Positions 7,179-14,072 of a stretch of 17,532 nt of DNA are shown one piece after another. The number at the start of each line of letters is the position of its first letter. Within the stretch, counting starts at the first letter, position 1. The stretch comes from CAZGQY01 sp964528035 (GTDB taxonomy: Bacteria > Pseudomonadota > Gammaproteobacteria > Methylococcales > UBA1147). The stretch spans positions 1-17,532 of the forward strand of contig CAZGQY010000080.1 in assembly GCA_964528035.1 (NCBI GenBank). The letters run 5' to 3'. The notes beneath the pieces were generated by a model. It worked only from the letters and a program-made list of their open reading frames with translations. It did not search any database and was not told the origin of the DNA. A program made the position numbers and the translations under genes.

Positions 7179-9270
7179 ACTGTTGCGATCCTCATTAATA
7201 GAATTCGATAAACGACGTTTGGGTCGGTGGTTGAGTCTGTTTTTCGTGGCTCTAATCATTCCCAGCGGCATTCTTGTGTACCAGGCCATGGATCAGTTGA
7301 AATGGCAGACCTATCATAATTATCGAACTCTCGCGGAGGAGCTTTCAACTCGAATAAACCAGCGATTTGTGCAATTGATCCGCGATGAAGAAGCCCGCAC
7401 ATTCGCAGACTATAGCTTCCTGGTCGTTACTGGCGATCCGGCTGTCAACTTTGTGCAGCGTTCTCCTTTGGCTGCTTTTCCGCTCAAATCTGAAATACCT
7501 GGATTGATTGGTTATTTTCAAATAGACAGTACAGGCCGACTCAGTTCGCCAGTACTACCCAAGCAGGGTAGCAGTGCAGCGAACTACGGGATTTCAGCAG
7601 ATGAATATGTACAGAGAAGCAGTCTTCAAGATCAAATTCAGCGAATTTTGGTTGATAATCACCTGGTTCAAAATCGGCAAGCGGGTTTGTCCACACCATT
7701 GAGCACTTTGCCGAAGTTTTCTGGAAACGAAGTCGATCAGGAGGTTGAAGAATCTGGTGCGAGTATTTCGGCGGCATCCAGGAATGATAAAGACAGTGAT
7801 TCCCGAATAAGTACTGCAGCTCGAAAAATAGTGGGCCAGACCTTATTTGATCAGTTAAGCAGCGTTGATACGGTAAAGCAAAAGAGTAATAAAGCAGCCG
7901 GTAAAATGGGTCGAATTGCCGACCTGAAACTGGACTATAGCTATCAATCCGGTCTTGCCGGGAAGACAGAATCGCAGGAAAAAAAACGTGTTCAACAACC
8001 ATTTCCTAAACGTAGTAAGAGAAAAGAGCGCACTAATTTGCCTGAAGTATCAGAGCAGTCTACGGCAGAAGAATCAGAAGACCGGCCACATAAAGATAAT
8101 CAAATCCGGGTTCGTACCTTTGAAAGTGAAATAGATCCTTTTGAATTCAGTCAACTGGACAGCGGTCATTTCGTTTTGTACAGAAAAGTCTGGCGTAATG
8201 ATCAACGTTTTATACAGGGTGTTTTGATCAAGGAAAATGCATTTTTGAAGCCGCTGATCCACGCTGCCTTCGTGTCCACTACACTGTCTGAAATGAGTAA
8301 TCTGGTCATTGCCTATAGAGGTGATGTATTGACTATATTCAAAAGCGCGAAGCAGAAATTGTCATTTAATTCGACCACCGAATTAGGTGACTCATTACTT
8401 TACCAAACAAAGCTATCGGCACCCTTCGGTGATTTACAATTGATTTTCTCGGTCAACCAACTGCCCATTGGTCGTAGTGGCCCACTGATACTTTGGACAG
8501 GCGGTATTCTGGTTGCATTATTGTGTGCAGGCTTTTATTCAATCTATCGTCTGGGTTCGAAACAGATTAGTCTTACAGAACAGCAGCAAGATTTTGTCTC
8601 TGCTGTCAGCCACGAATTAAAAACACCACTGACTTCGATTCGCATGTATGGTGAGATGTTAAGGGAGGACTGGGCACCGGAGGAAAAGAAAAAAGTTTAC
8701 TATGACTATATTTATGCCGAGAGTGAGCGCCTGTCCCGACTTATTAATAATATACTGCAACTTGCGCAGATGACCCGCAACGAAGTAACAATAAATCTCA
8801 AAACTTTATCGGTGGCGGAATCTCTGGATACGATTAGATCCAGGGTCTGTAGTCAGAGTGATCGTGCTGGTTTTGAACTGCGGATATCATGTGTGCCACA
8901 AGTGGCAAACCGCATGCTGAATATCGATCCGGATGCATTTTGCCAGGTTATTATAAACCTGGTCGACAATGCCATTAAATTCTCGGTAAATTCCACTATC
9001 AAGCGTATTGACATAAATGCTCAATTCTATCGTAGTGATAAGCTGTTATTTACTGTGCGTGACTACGGTCCGGGAATAGCGCAGTCGCAGATGAAGAAAA
9101 TATTTAAACTTTTTTATCGCTCAGAAAACGAATTGACTCGAGAGACTATTGGTACAGGTATTGGCCTCGCACTAGTTCATCAACTAGTCATAAGTATGCA
9201 GGGTACGGTGGATGCTTTTAATAAAGATCCAGGCGTAGAATTCAGGCTTGTTTTTCCAGTCGTTGAATGA
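7150..9270 (+). CDS. Membrane sensor histidine kinase with large periplasmic region
   Basis: Up to 706 aa. A first membrane helix (about 26-45) is followed by a periplasmic region of about 400 residues and a second helix (about 444-467). A HisKA domain with H488 (SAVSHELKTPLTS) comes next. The ATPase domain shows the N box near 601-610 (LVDNAIKFS), G1 at about 638 (DYGPGIA), and a G2-like GTGIGLAL. No HAMP domain separates the second helix from HisKA; only about 15 residues lie between them. Residues about 190-317 of the sensor are polar, Ser/Lys/Glu-rich and probably disordered, which is unusual. The GTG at 7150 overlaps the regulator gene by 29 bases. A TTG at 7183 with GCAGG upstream is a good alternative start (695 aa). 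It is the expected partner of the upstream regulator. Confidence 0.9.
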   Translation: MRVIGCWQAELLRSSLIEFDKRRLGRWLSLFFVALIIPSGILVYQAMDQLKWQTYHNYRTLAEELSTRINQRFVQLIRDEEARTFADYSFLVVTGDPAVNFVQRSPLAAFPLKSEIPGLIGYFQIDSTGRLSSPVLPKQGSSAANYGISADEYVQRSSLQDQIQRILVDNHLVQNRQAGLSTPLSTLPKFSGNEVDQEVEESGASISAASRNDKDSDSRISTAARKIVGQTLFDQLSSVDTVKQKSNKAAGKMGRIADLKLDYSYQSGLAGKTESQEKKRVQQPFPKRSKRKERTNLPEVSEQSTAEESEDRPHKDNQIRVRTFESEIDPFEFSQLDSGHFVLYRKVWRNDQRFIQGVLIKENAFLKPLIHAAFVSTTLSEMSNLVIAYRGDVLTIFKSAKQKLSFNSTTELGDSLLYQTKLSAPFGDLQLIFSVNQLPIGRSGPLILWTGGILVALLCAGFYSIYRLGSKQISLTEQQQDFVSAVSHELKTPLTSIRMYGEMLREDWAPEEKKKVYYDYIYAESERLSRLINNILQLAQMTRNEVTINLKTLSVAESLDTIRSRVCSQSDRAGFELRISCVPQVANRMLNIDPDAFCQVIINLVDNAIKFSVNSTIKRIDINAQFYRSDKLLFTVRDYGPGIAQSQMKKIFKLFYRSENELTRETIGTGIGLALVHQLVISMQGTVDAFNKDPGVEFRLVFPVVE

Positions 9271-9420
9271 TTCCCATCGCAGCTTCTTTACAACTTGAAT
9301 TTGTCCTGATACTTTGGGTTATCTTCATTCTAATCAAAGTACTCCAAATTGCGGATTTCAATTCCGCAGCAGGCACTCAATTTTTGGATAGCCTCCTAAT
9401 CAGAGAAAAGGAACACTGAT

Positions 9421-9756
9421 ATGAATCGACTAAGCTCAATCAAAAAATTTATGTTTATTCTATGCGCGGTTTTTTTGTTGACACTGCTCTCGGGTTCTCT
9501 GGCCTATGCAGATGATGATGGCCGTTATCGAGCCATCGTATTGCACGAAGGGGGTTCATCATCCAGCGGAGGTAGTTTGACGCCTAAAGTTTTTATTATT
9601 GATTCTAAAGATGGGCATATGTGGACCTGGGAAAGAAATATGCCTTTAATCGGCACAGGAACACCGGGTTTTGGCAGTCTGGTAACCTATCAGGGTCGAG
9701 TAAAACCGGGTAAAAAAATCGGAGAAATTATAGGGCAGGGAGGAGATTCTCCCTAA
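9421..9756 (+). CDS. Small secreted protein, function unknown
   Basis: The 111-aa protein has a clear signal peptide (MNRLSSIKKF, then a hydrophobic run, cleavage at AYA before DDDG). The mature part of about 80 residues begins with GRYRAIVLHEGG, a Ser/Gly-rich loop, and then a strand-turn-strand pattern (KVFIIDSKDGHMWTWERN). The phrase IIDSKDGHMWTW resembles a single propeller-like or tachylectin-like strand repeat, but one copy is not enough to assign a fold. AAAGGAA lies about 9 bases before the ATG. It follows the kinase gene by 150 bases in the same direction; that gap contains a short dyad, TGCGGA/TCCGCA, at 9350-9368. Function is not recognised. Confidence 0.72.
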   Translation: MNRLSSIKKFMFILCAVFLLTLLSGSLAYADDDGRYRAIVLHEGGSSSSGGSLTPKVFIIDSKDGHMWTWERNMPLIGTGTPGFGSLVTYQGRVKPGKKIGEIIGQGGDSP

Positions 9757-9813
9757 TAGACAGGCTGTGTTTAGGTAATCTGGAGGTAACTACTTGCCCC
9801 CCTATCGAAACAG

Positions 9814-9919
9814 CCCTCTATGGGGGATCTGTGGAGGAAGTGTATGCGGCAGGGAAGCCGCATCCACGCCGACAAGGATGTGTTTACGGCGTCTTCCGGA
9901 ACAGATCACCCATAGAGGG
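9814..9919. repeat. 106-bp nested palindrome, potential three-way junction
   Basis: The outer arms CCCTCTATGGGGGATCTGT (9814-9832) and 9901-9919 are reverse complements with one mismatch in 19. After a symmetric 3-base internal loop, GGAAG (9836-9840) pairs with CTTCC (9893-9897). Inside are two further hairpins: ATGCGGC (9844-9850) with GCCGCAT (9857-9863), loop AGGGAA, and ACGCCG (9866-9871) with CGGCGT (9887-9892). The unit therefore folds as a stem carrying two hairpins. It lies 49 bases upstream of the MutS-like start codon. From memory it resembles dispersed intergenic palindromes of marine gammaproteobacteria; a cis-acting leader RNA is the alternative. Confidence 0.75.
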
Positions 9920-9968
9920 GCGAGAGCAGTTACATCTGGAGTTATATATAACCATAGTGGAGGCGAGA

Positions 9969-11558
9969 ATGAGCGACCCGATATTTGAAACCGGACTGAA
10001 CGAACCACCAAAAATTCGATCTTCAAAATTTTCTGCAACCGGAGAAAGCGTGATTGATGAATCGACTTTCAACGCCATTGAAATCGACAGGTTATTTGAT
10101 TCGGTCAATCATTCGGAAACCGTCATTGGACAGGCGACACTGTATAAATCTCTGATTCGTCCACTCAGTGATATCGAGGCCATTACGGAAAAGCAGACTG
10201 CCTTAAACGAGCTCACACACAAGCCTGATTTACGTAAAAAAATCGAATCATTGGTGGCAAATGCATCGCATCGGGAGAATGATTTTTTTACATTGTTGAG
10301 CGGCACATTTATTGGAATGCTCGGCAATACCCATCATGAACATGAACATGAGGGCTATGGTTATGAACCGTACAGAAAAGGTACGCAATTCATGTTGGAT
10401 ATAGTCGATGATGCTCGCACAATCGAAAGCCCTGACAGTCAATATCTGAAAACTGTGTTTGCTCGAATCGAGGCTTTTTCGGAGACTAAACCCTATTTAT
10501 TGATGAGAGGCCCAGCCTATAAGACTGAACGCGGAATGCTGACAAAGGCTGAAAAGCAGCCGCTGACTCCTGGATTTATATTCACACCGGCACTGTTCAA
10601 GCCTTTATTGGTCATAACGTTATTGGCAGCCATTATGATGTTATATCATCTCGCACCACTATCTCCAGGAATATCTCCTTCAGTTTTACCCACGCTACTG
10701 TTTTTCTGTCTTCCCTTATCATTAGTCTATATTCCGGCGGTGGGAACATTTGACCGTGATAGTTGCATCTATCCATTAAGAGATATTTATAAGCAGTCTC
10801 ACGAGGTGGAACAAGCTCTTGAATCTATGGGTAAACTTGACGAGTTGTTGTCCTTTTATCGATTTGGTCAATCTTTTAAGCCTGAGGCGATCCTTGCAAA
10901 AATACACGTTGGCGATCAACACAATATGCATCTGCGTAGAGTAAAAAGTCCGATCCTGGCTAAGGAAGATCACTCGTATGTGGCCAACAGTATTGACCTT
11001 GATAAAGATCGGTTGACATTTATTACGGGACCGAATAGCGGGGGAAAAACGGCTGTCTGTAAAACCATTGCTCAGGTACAGCTTCTTAGTCAGATTGGTT
11101 GCCCGGTACCCGCTGAATCAGTCGATGCAAGTGTTGCCGATGCAATTTTTTATCAGGTTCCCGAATACAGCAAACTGGACGCGGGAGAAGGCCGGTTTGC
11201 GACCGAATTGAGGCGAACCAAAGATATCTTTTTAGCAAGTTCCGCTGCCAGCCTGGTCATTCTTGACGAGCTGTCTGAAGGGACGACCTATGAAGAAAAA
11301 CTGGAAACTTCAGAAAATATTCTGGATGGGTTTCGTCGAAAGAACAACACGACTGTACTGATTACCCACAACCACGAACTCGTGGAAGGTTTTCTTGCGA
11401 AAAAATTCGGCCAGGCTCTACAGGTGGAATTCAAGGATGATGATCCAACGTATAGACTAATCAATGGCGTATCCCATGTGAGTCATGCGGACCGGGTTGC
11501 AGAAAATATTGGTTTTTCTAAAAAAGATATCGACAAATATTTAGATGATGAAACATAG
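9969..11558 (+). CDS. Membrane-anchored MutS-family ATPase
   Basis: The 529-aa protein carries a MutS-type ATPase domain at the C-terminus. Walker A is GPNSGGKT (354-361), Walker B is LVILDELSEGT (D433-E434), and the switch histidine lies in ITHNHELV. The N-terminal mismatch-recognition domain is absent. Two membrane helices at about 212-229 and 239-256 interrupt the middle. A His/Glu-rich patch HHEHEHE near residue 120 could bind metal. MutS paralogues with membrane helices are known but little characterised, and mismatch repair is unlikely. I chose the ATG at 9969 because GGAGG lies 6 bases upstream. The open frame continues to 9831, but that extension runs through the palindrome and is not protein-like. 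It may be co-transcribed with the upstream small secreted protein. Confidence 0.87.
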   Translation: MSDPIFETGLNEPPKIRSSKFSATGESVIDESTFNAIEIDRLFDSVNHSETVIGQATLYKSLIRPLSDIEAITEKQTALNELTHKPDLRKKIESLVANASHRENDFFTLLSGTFIGMLGNTHHEHEHEGYGYEPYRKGTQFMLDIVDDARTIESPDSQYLKTVFARIEAFSETKPYLLMRGPAYKTERGMLTKAEKQPLTPGFIFTPALFKPLLVITLLAAIMMLYHLAPLSPGISPSVLPTLLFFCLPLSLVYIPAVGTFDRDSCIYPLRDIYKQSHEVEQALESMGKLDELLSFYRFGQSFKPEAILAKIHVGDQHNMHLRRVKSPILAKEDHSYVANSIDLDKDRLTFITGPNSGGKTAVCKTIAQVQLLSQIGCPVPAESVDASVADAIFYQVPEYSKLDAGEGRFATELRRTKDIFLASSAASLVILDELSEGTTYEEKLETSENILDGFRRKNNTTVLITHNHELVEGFLAKKFGQALQVEFKDDDPTYRLINGVSHVSHADRVAENIGFSKKDIDKYLDDET

Positions 11559-11603
11559 AGGATTCCATTAGTTTGCTTGATATAGGGGTATTACATCTTA
11601 TCT

Positions 11604-11780
11604 CTATATGTCTCGTTCTCGTAATTCCTTGAGTTCATTTCGTATTTCCAATTCAGAAGGTAATTGACCACTGAGCTTTTCATTGAGAGCCGACAGTTGT
11701 AAATTCATGTCCGACCTAAGATCGTTCATACCTTGTTTAATTTCGGACTGTCCATTTTGCAACAGAGCCGTTAGTTCCAT
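11604..11780 (-). CDS. Small coiled-coil ORF or gene remnant
   Basis: A 58-codon open frame begins MELTALLQNGQSEIKQ and ends ELRNELKELRERDI-like (LEIRNELKELRERDI). It is almost entirely helical, with heptad-like Leu/Met spacing (MNDLRSDMNLQLSALNEKL). An in-frame stop lies directly before the ATG, and no Shine-Dalgarno sequence is visible. It could be a small helical protein or the surviving piece of a longer coiled-coil gene. It lies between the MutS-like gene and the accessory region. Confidence 0.35.
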   Translation of the reverse strand: MELTALLQNGQSEIKQGMNDLRSDMNLQLSALNEKLSGQLPSELEIRNELKELRERDI

Positions 11781-11848
11781 TCAAATGCGCAAACAGCCTA
11801 ATCGCGCAAGATAATCCAGTAAATGGAAATTCAACTTGGTGTGTTCAT

Positions 11849-11877
11849 TTGATTAAAGGGGCTCGTAGAGCTACATT
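11849..11877 (+). promoter_or_regulatory. Candidate promoter of the phd/PIN pair, giving a leaderless mRNA
   Basis: TTGATT (11849-11854) and TACATT (11872-11877) are 17 bases apart. The antitoxin ATG follows only 7 bases after the -10 box, so transcription would begin at or one base before the start codon. No Shine-Dalgarno sequence is present, which fits a leaderless message. Confidence 0.4.
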
Positions 11878-11884
11878 AGTGATC

Positions 11885-12130
11885 ATGAAAACCATACCTG
11901 CAAAACAAGCAAAAGACCAATTCGGGAGCCTGTTAGAAGCGGCTCAGCGGGAGCCGGTAACGATCACCAAGCAAGGTCGGCCAGCTGCGGTCGTTATTTC
12001 GCTCGATGAATATGAGCGTATGGGTGGCGAGAGGGCTCGTTTAAAACGGGTTGTTTCTGATCTACGGCAAGAAGCCAAGGAAAATGGTTTAACGGAAGAA
12101 ATTGTGCAAGCCATCATCGATGAGCGTTGA
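11885..12130 (+). CDS. Phd/YefM-family antitoxin
   Basis: The 81-aa protein shows the family pattern: MKTIPAKQAKDQFGSLLEAAQ, then EPVTITKQGRPAAVVISLDEYERM, which is the DNA-binding N-terminal fold. A charged helical tail follows that would wrap the toxin (LKRVVSDLRQEAKENGLTEEIVQAII). It normally neutralises its toxin and represses the operon. The ATG at 11885 matches the family start; the open frame extends upstream to 11849 but that extension covers the promoter. The toxin frame begins at 12120, overlapping by 11 bases. Because the downstream PIN toxin is broken, this antitoxin may be an orphan. Confidence 0.85.
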   Translation: MKTIPAKQAKDQFGSLLEAAQREPVTITKQGRPAAVVISLDEYERMGGERARLKRVVSDLRQEAKENGLTEEIVQAIIDER

Positions 12131-12487
12131 TGGCCGCTGTGTTTGTGATACCAATCTTCTGATCAGCAGCTTACTCAACAATCACACACCGCCGGCCCAA
12201 CGCTTGATTGGATCATCGACGAAGGCGTATTGCTGTTTTCCAGCAGCACCTACGATGAGTTACAAGCCATTCTACAACGCGCTAAATTCGACCGATATTT
12301 AGCAAAAGATAAGCGGCTGGAATTCCTACACAGCTTAAACACCATCATTGAATGGGTAGAGGTTCGAGAAAACATCACCGCTTGCCGGGATCCACGGGAC
12401 AATCAATTTTTAGAGGTTGCGGTAAACGGATGTTACGTCCCGCCCTTAATCAGTGCGGGACATCTCTCTTTGTCTCGGCTCGAATAG
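12120..12487 (+). pseudogene. PIN-domain toxin, frameshifted and truncated
   Basis: The reading frame opens with MSVDGRCVCDTNLLISSLLNN, carrying the first catalytic Asp of PIN ribonucleases in DTN. It loses the frame near 12204-12206. From there the continuation is in the -1 frame: DWIIDEGVLLFSSSTYDELQ (with the conserved Glu), RAKFDRYL, and CRDPRDNQFLEVAVNG with the third acidic site. One missing base after TTG (12204-12206) explains the shift. The C-terminus, which should carry the last Asp and strand, is cut off at 12430 by the inverted-repeat element, and the frame stops at 12487 in foreign sequence. It was partner to the Phd/YefM antitoxin. Two lesions make activity very unlikely. Confidence 0.8.
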
Positions 12488-12525
12488 GTCGATACACTTT
12501 CTCTGGTTTAGGGCGGGACGTAACA
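12431..12525. repeat. 95-bp element with 16-bp perfect inverted ends
   Basis: TGTTACGTCCCGCCCT (12431-12446) is the exact reverse complement of AGGGCGGGACGTAACA (12510-12525), and the match continues for two of the next three bases. It interrupts the PIN toxin coding sequence exactly at its left end, and the integrase remnant begins just after its right end. No clear target-site duplication is seen. The ends are TG...CA. They do not fit the integron RYYYAAC/GTTRRRY boxes, so I do not call it an attC site. Confidence 0.6.
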
Positions 12526-12554
12526 GCTTTCTCGGGCCTTTGTAAGTGGATTAA

Positions 12555-13353
12555 AAAAAAGTCAAGAAAAACGGAAATCGGGTGTATTCGGATCGGACCA
12601 TCAACCGCATCGTGGCCCATCTAAAAACCTTTGCCAAATGGATCCATAAACTGGCGCCGTTCCCATTGGGAAATCCCATGGCGAAAGTAAAAACCATTGT
12701 TCCGGGAACCGGGCTTGAAATCGAGCGGGCGATTACGTCTCAGGAACGGCGGAAGATTCTCGATGCTGCCGGTGATCGGAGGACGGTCGCGGAATCGACG
12801 CATCAAGGCTGAATTCGCTGAAGAGAGGCCTCGCCGAAAAGGCTATCGTGCTTGGCGGAATAGGGCGATTGTCTACCTGCTGATCGAGACCGGTATGCGC
12901 CGTGCGGCTGTGACCCAACTGAACATCAATGCAATCGATTTTGAGAAACGATTCGTAACTACCACGGAAAAAGGCGAAATCCAGCATCGCTATAAAATCA
13001 GTCGCGAAGGGTTACGAGCAATCCAGGACTATCTGGACAACGAGCGGGGAGGGGATGTCGACTATTGGACGATGTCGCTTGCATTTTTTTTGCCGGCGTC
13101 CAACAAACCTCAAAGTCTCGGTCGACTTTCGCCGGTGGTCATCAATAGTATCTGGAACGAAATCTGCCGCATGGCTGAGGTCAAAGGCAAAACCCCCCAT
13201 TCAGCCCGCCACGCCATGGGACGGCATGTGATGGAAAAAACCGGCAAAGTGGCGGCGGTTCAGCGCCAGTTAGGCCATAAGAATGCCGCTTATTCGTTGC
13301 AATATGCCCGGATTACCGATGAAGAATTGCAGGCCGTTTTAGATGATCGGTAA
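12555..13353 (+). pseudogene. Tyrosine recombinase/integrase, 5'-truncated and frameshifted
   Basis: A first frame contains the end of the N-terminal core-binding domain (VYSDRTINRIVAHLKTFAKW ... FPLGNPMAKVKT ... SQERRKILDAAGDR). It then runs to a stop near 12812. The catalytic domain continues in the +1 frame from about 12770 (GGRSRNRR) to 13353. All catalytic residues are visible: Arg in ETGMRRAAV, Lys in TEKGE, HSARH, LGHKN and the nucleophile Tyr in LQYARIT. The first 60 or so residues expected for the family are missing, because the open frame begins after a stop at 12552-12554 next to the inverted-repeat element. One frameshift plus loss of the start means it is inactive as read. It probably once mobilised this region. 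Confidence 0.82.
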
Positions 13354-13464
13354 CTCTCGATGGCTGCCCATTAGTACGGAACAAGAAGGTTTGGAAACAT
13401 GGGTTTATCGAACGAGACCGAAGAACGAACCAATGGACTTGAAGTCATTACAACCTTTTAAAGC

Positions 13465-13503
13465 AAAAAGGGCTTTAGGTCAGATTGAGCGATCTTTTAG
13501 CCC
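13465..13503 (-). terminator. Candidate terminator overlapping the brnA stop codon
   Basis: On the minus strand GGGCT (complement of 13499-13503) pairs with AGCCC (complement of 13470-13474). An inner AGAT/ATCT pairing (13482-13485 with 13491-13494) adds stability, and TTTTT follows (complement of 13465-13469). The stem includes the brnA stop codon at 13480-13482. The hairpin is interrupted, so confidence is moderate. Confidence 0.45.
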
Positions 13504-13779
13504 CTCTTTATTTACGATGGGCTTTATTTCTTCTCTCACGGCCTGGCGTACGGCCTCTAGCATGGATTGCTGTTGGATGTATCCCACCAGCGCATCGTTA
13601 ATAAGGGTTTGGTAATTACCGCCACCGGCTTGATCAACAATATTTCGAAAATACTCTAAAATACGGTTGTCGAGCCGAATGGAGATTTTTGTTTTTCCTA
13701 TTTCCGGCGGTATTACCGGTCCCCGTTTCGCATTCGAGAAATCAATATCGCGGTAGGGTTCAGCAACGGTCTTTTTCAT
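13480..13779 (-). CDS. brnA: BrnA-family antitoxin
   Basis: The 99-aa protein has the BrnA pattern. An N-terminal toxin-binding segment (KKTVAEPYRDIDFSNAKRGPVIPP) is followed by a ribbon-helix-helix domain (GKTKISIRLDNRILEYFRNI ... GGGNYQTLINDALVGYI) and a helical tail. BrnA neutralises BrnT and represses the shared promoter as a complex. I chose the ATG at 13779, with AAAGG upstream, because the family begins there; the open frame extends to 13842 within brnT. It overlaps the brnT 3' end by 20 bases, so the two are cotranscribed and probably coupled. Confidence 0.87.
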   Translation of the reverse strand: MKKTVAEPYRDIDFSNAKRGPVIPPEIGKTKISIRLDNRILEYFRNIVDQAGGGNYQTLINDALVGYIQQQSMLEAVRQAVREEIKPIVNKEGLKDRSI

Positions 13780-14038
13780 AGCGTAACCTTTGAGGTTTAT
13801 TAGCTTTCCAAGCCGAGATGATTCTGATGAAATCCGGCTCACGGTAGGTGTAGACGACGACTAATAAGTTAGCGAAGCTGCTTAACCCGAGGGTGACAAA
13901 TCGTTGCTCCTCATCACTATCGGGGTCATCGCGCGTTAGTGCAAAGCTATCCTCTAGGACCGTCATGGCTTCAGAAAACGAGATGCCATGCTCAGCGAAA
14001 ATTGCTTCTGCTTTGGCAGGGTCCCAAACAATTTGCAT
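13760..14038 (-). CDS. brnT: BrnT-family ribonuclease toxin
   Basis: The 92-aa protein matches the BrnT pattern: MQIVWDPAKAEAIFAEHGISF, DDPDSDEEQRFVTLGLS, LLVVVYTYR and RIISAWKA...RLRYE. BrnT is a RelE-like toxin that cuts mRNA. The position usually held by Arg in the ISARKA motif is W77 here, which may weaken catalysis. The ATG at 14038 is the family start. No Shine-Dalgarno sequence precedes it, and the candidate -10 box ends only 5 bases upstream, so the mRNA is probably leaderless. It is first in the brnT-brnA operon, opposite in direction to the flanking mobility remnants. Confidence 0.87.
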   Translation of the reverse strand: MQIVWDPAKAEAIFAEHGISFSEAMTVLEDSFALTRDDPDSDEEQRFVTLGLSSFANLLVVVYTYREPDFIRIISAWKANKPQRLRYEKDRC

Positions 14039-14043
14039 ATGTT

Positions 14044-14072
14044 ATCGTATGGACAATTGTCCTCTATGTCAA
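14044..14072 (-). promoter_or_regulatory. brnTA promoter with operator palindrome in the spacer
   Basis: On the minus strand TTGACA (complement of 14067-14072) and TACGAT (complement of 14044-14049) are 17 bases apart. The perfect 12-bp palindrome GGACAATTGTCC (14051-14062) fills most of the spacer, so a bound repressor would block RNA polymerase. BrnA-BrnT autorepression is known for the family; that this palindrome is its site is inferred. Confidence 0.65.

Noticed and set aside
9350..9368. TGCGGA/TCCGCA hairpin as a terminator of the kinase gene
   Set aside because: Only a 6-bp stem and no T-run directly after it.
9831..9968. In-frame 5' extension of the MutS-like gene (46 extra codons)
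   Set aside because: It runs through the nested palindrome and its translation is not protein-like; ATG 9969 has a strong GGAGG site at normal spacing.
12431..12525. Integron attC site
   Set aside because: The ends do not match the RYYYAAC/GTTRRRY core boxes and no integron integrase is nearby; the visible integrase is of another type and broken.
13399..13461. Short plus-strand ORF MGLSNETEERTNG... after the integrase remnant
   Set aside because: Only about 20 codons with no recognisable family or partner; not enough to support a gene.
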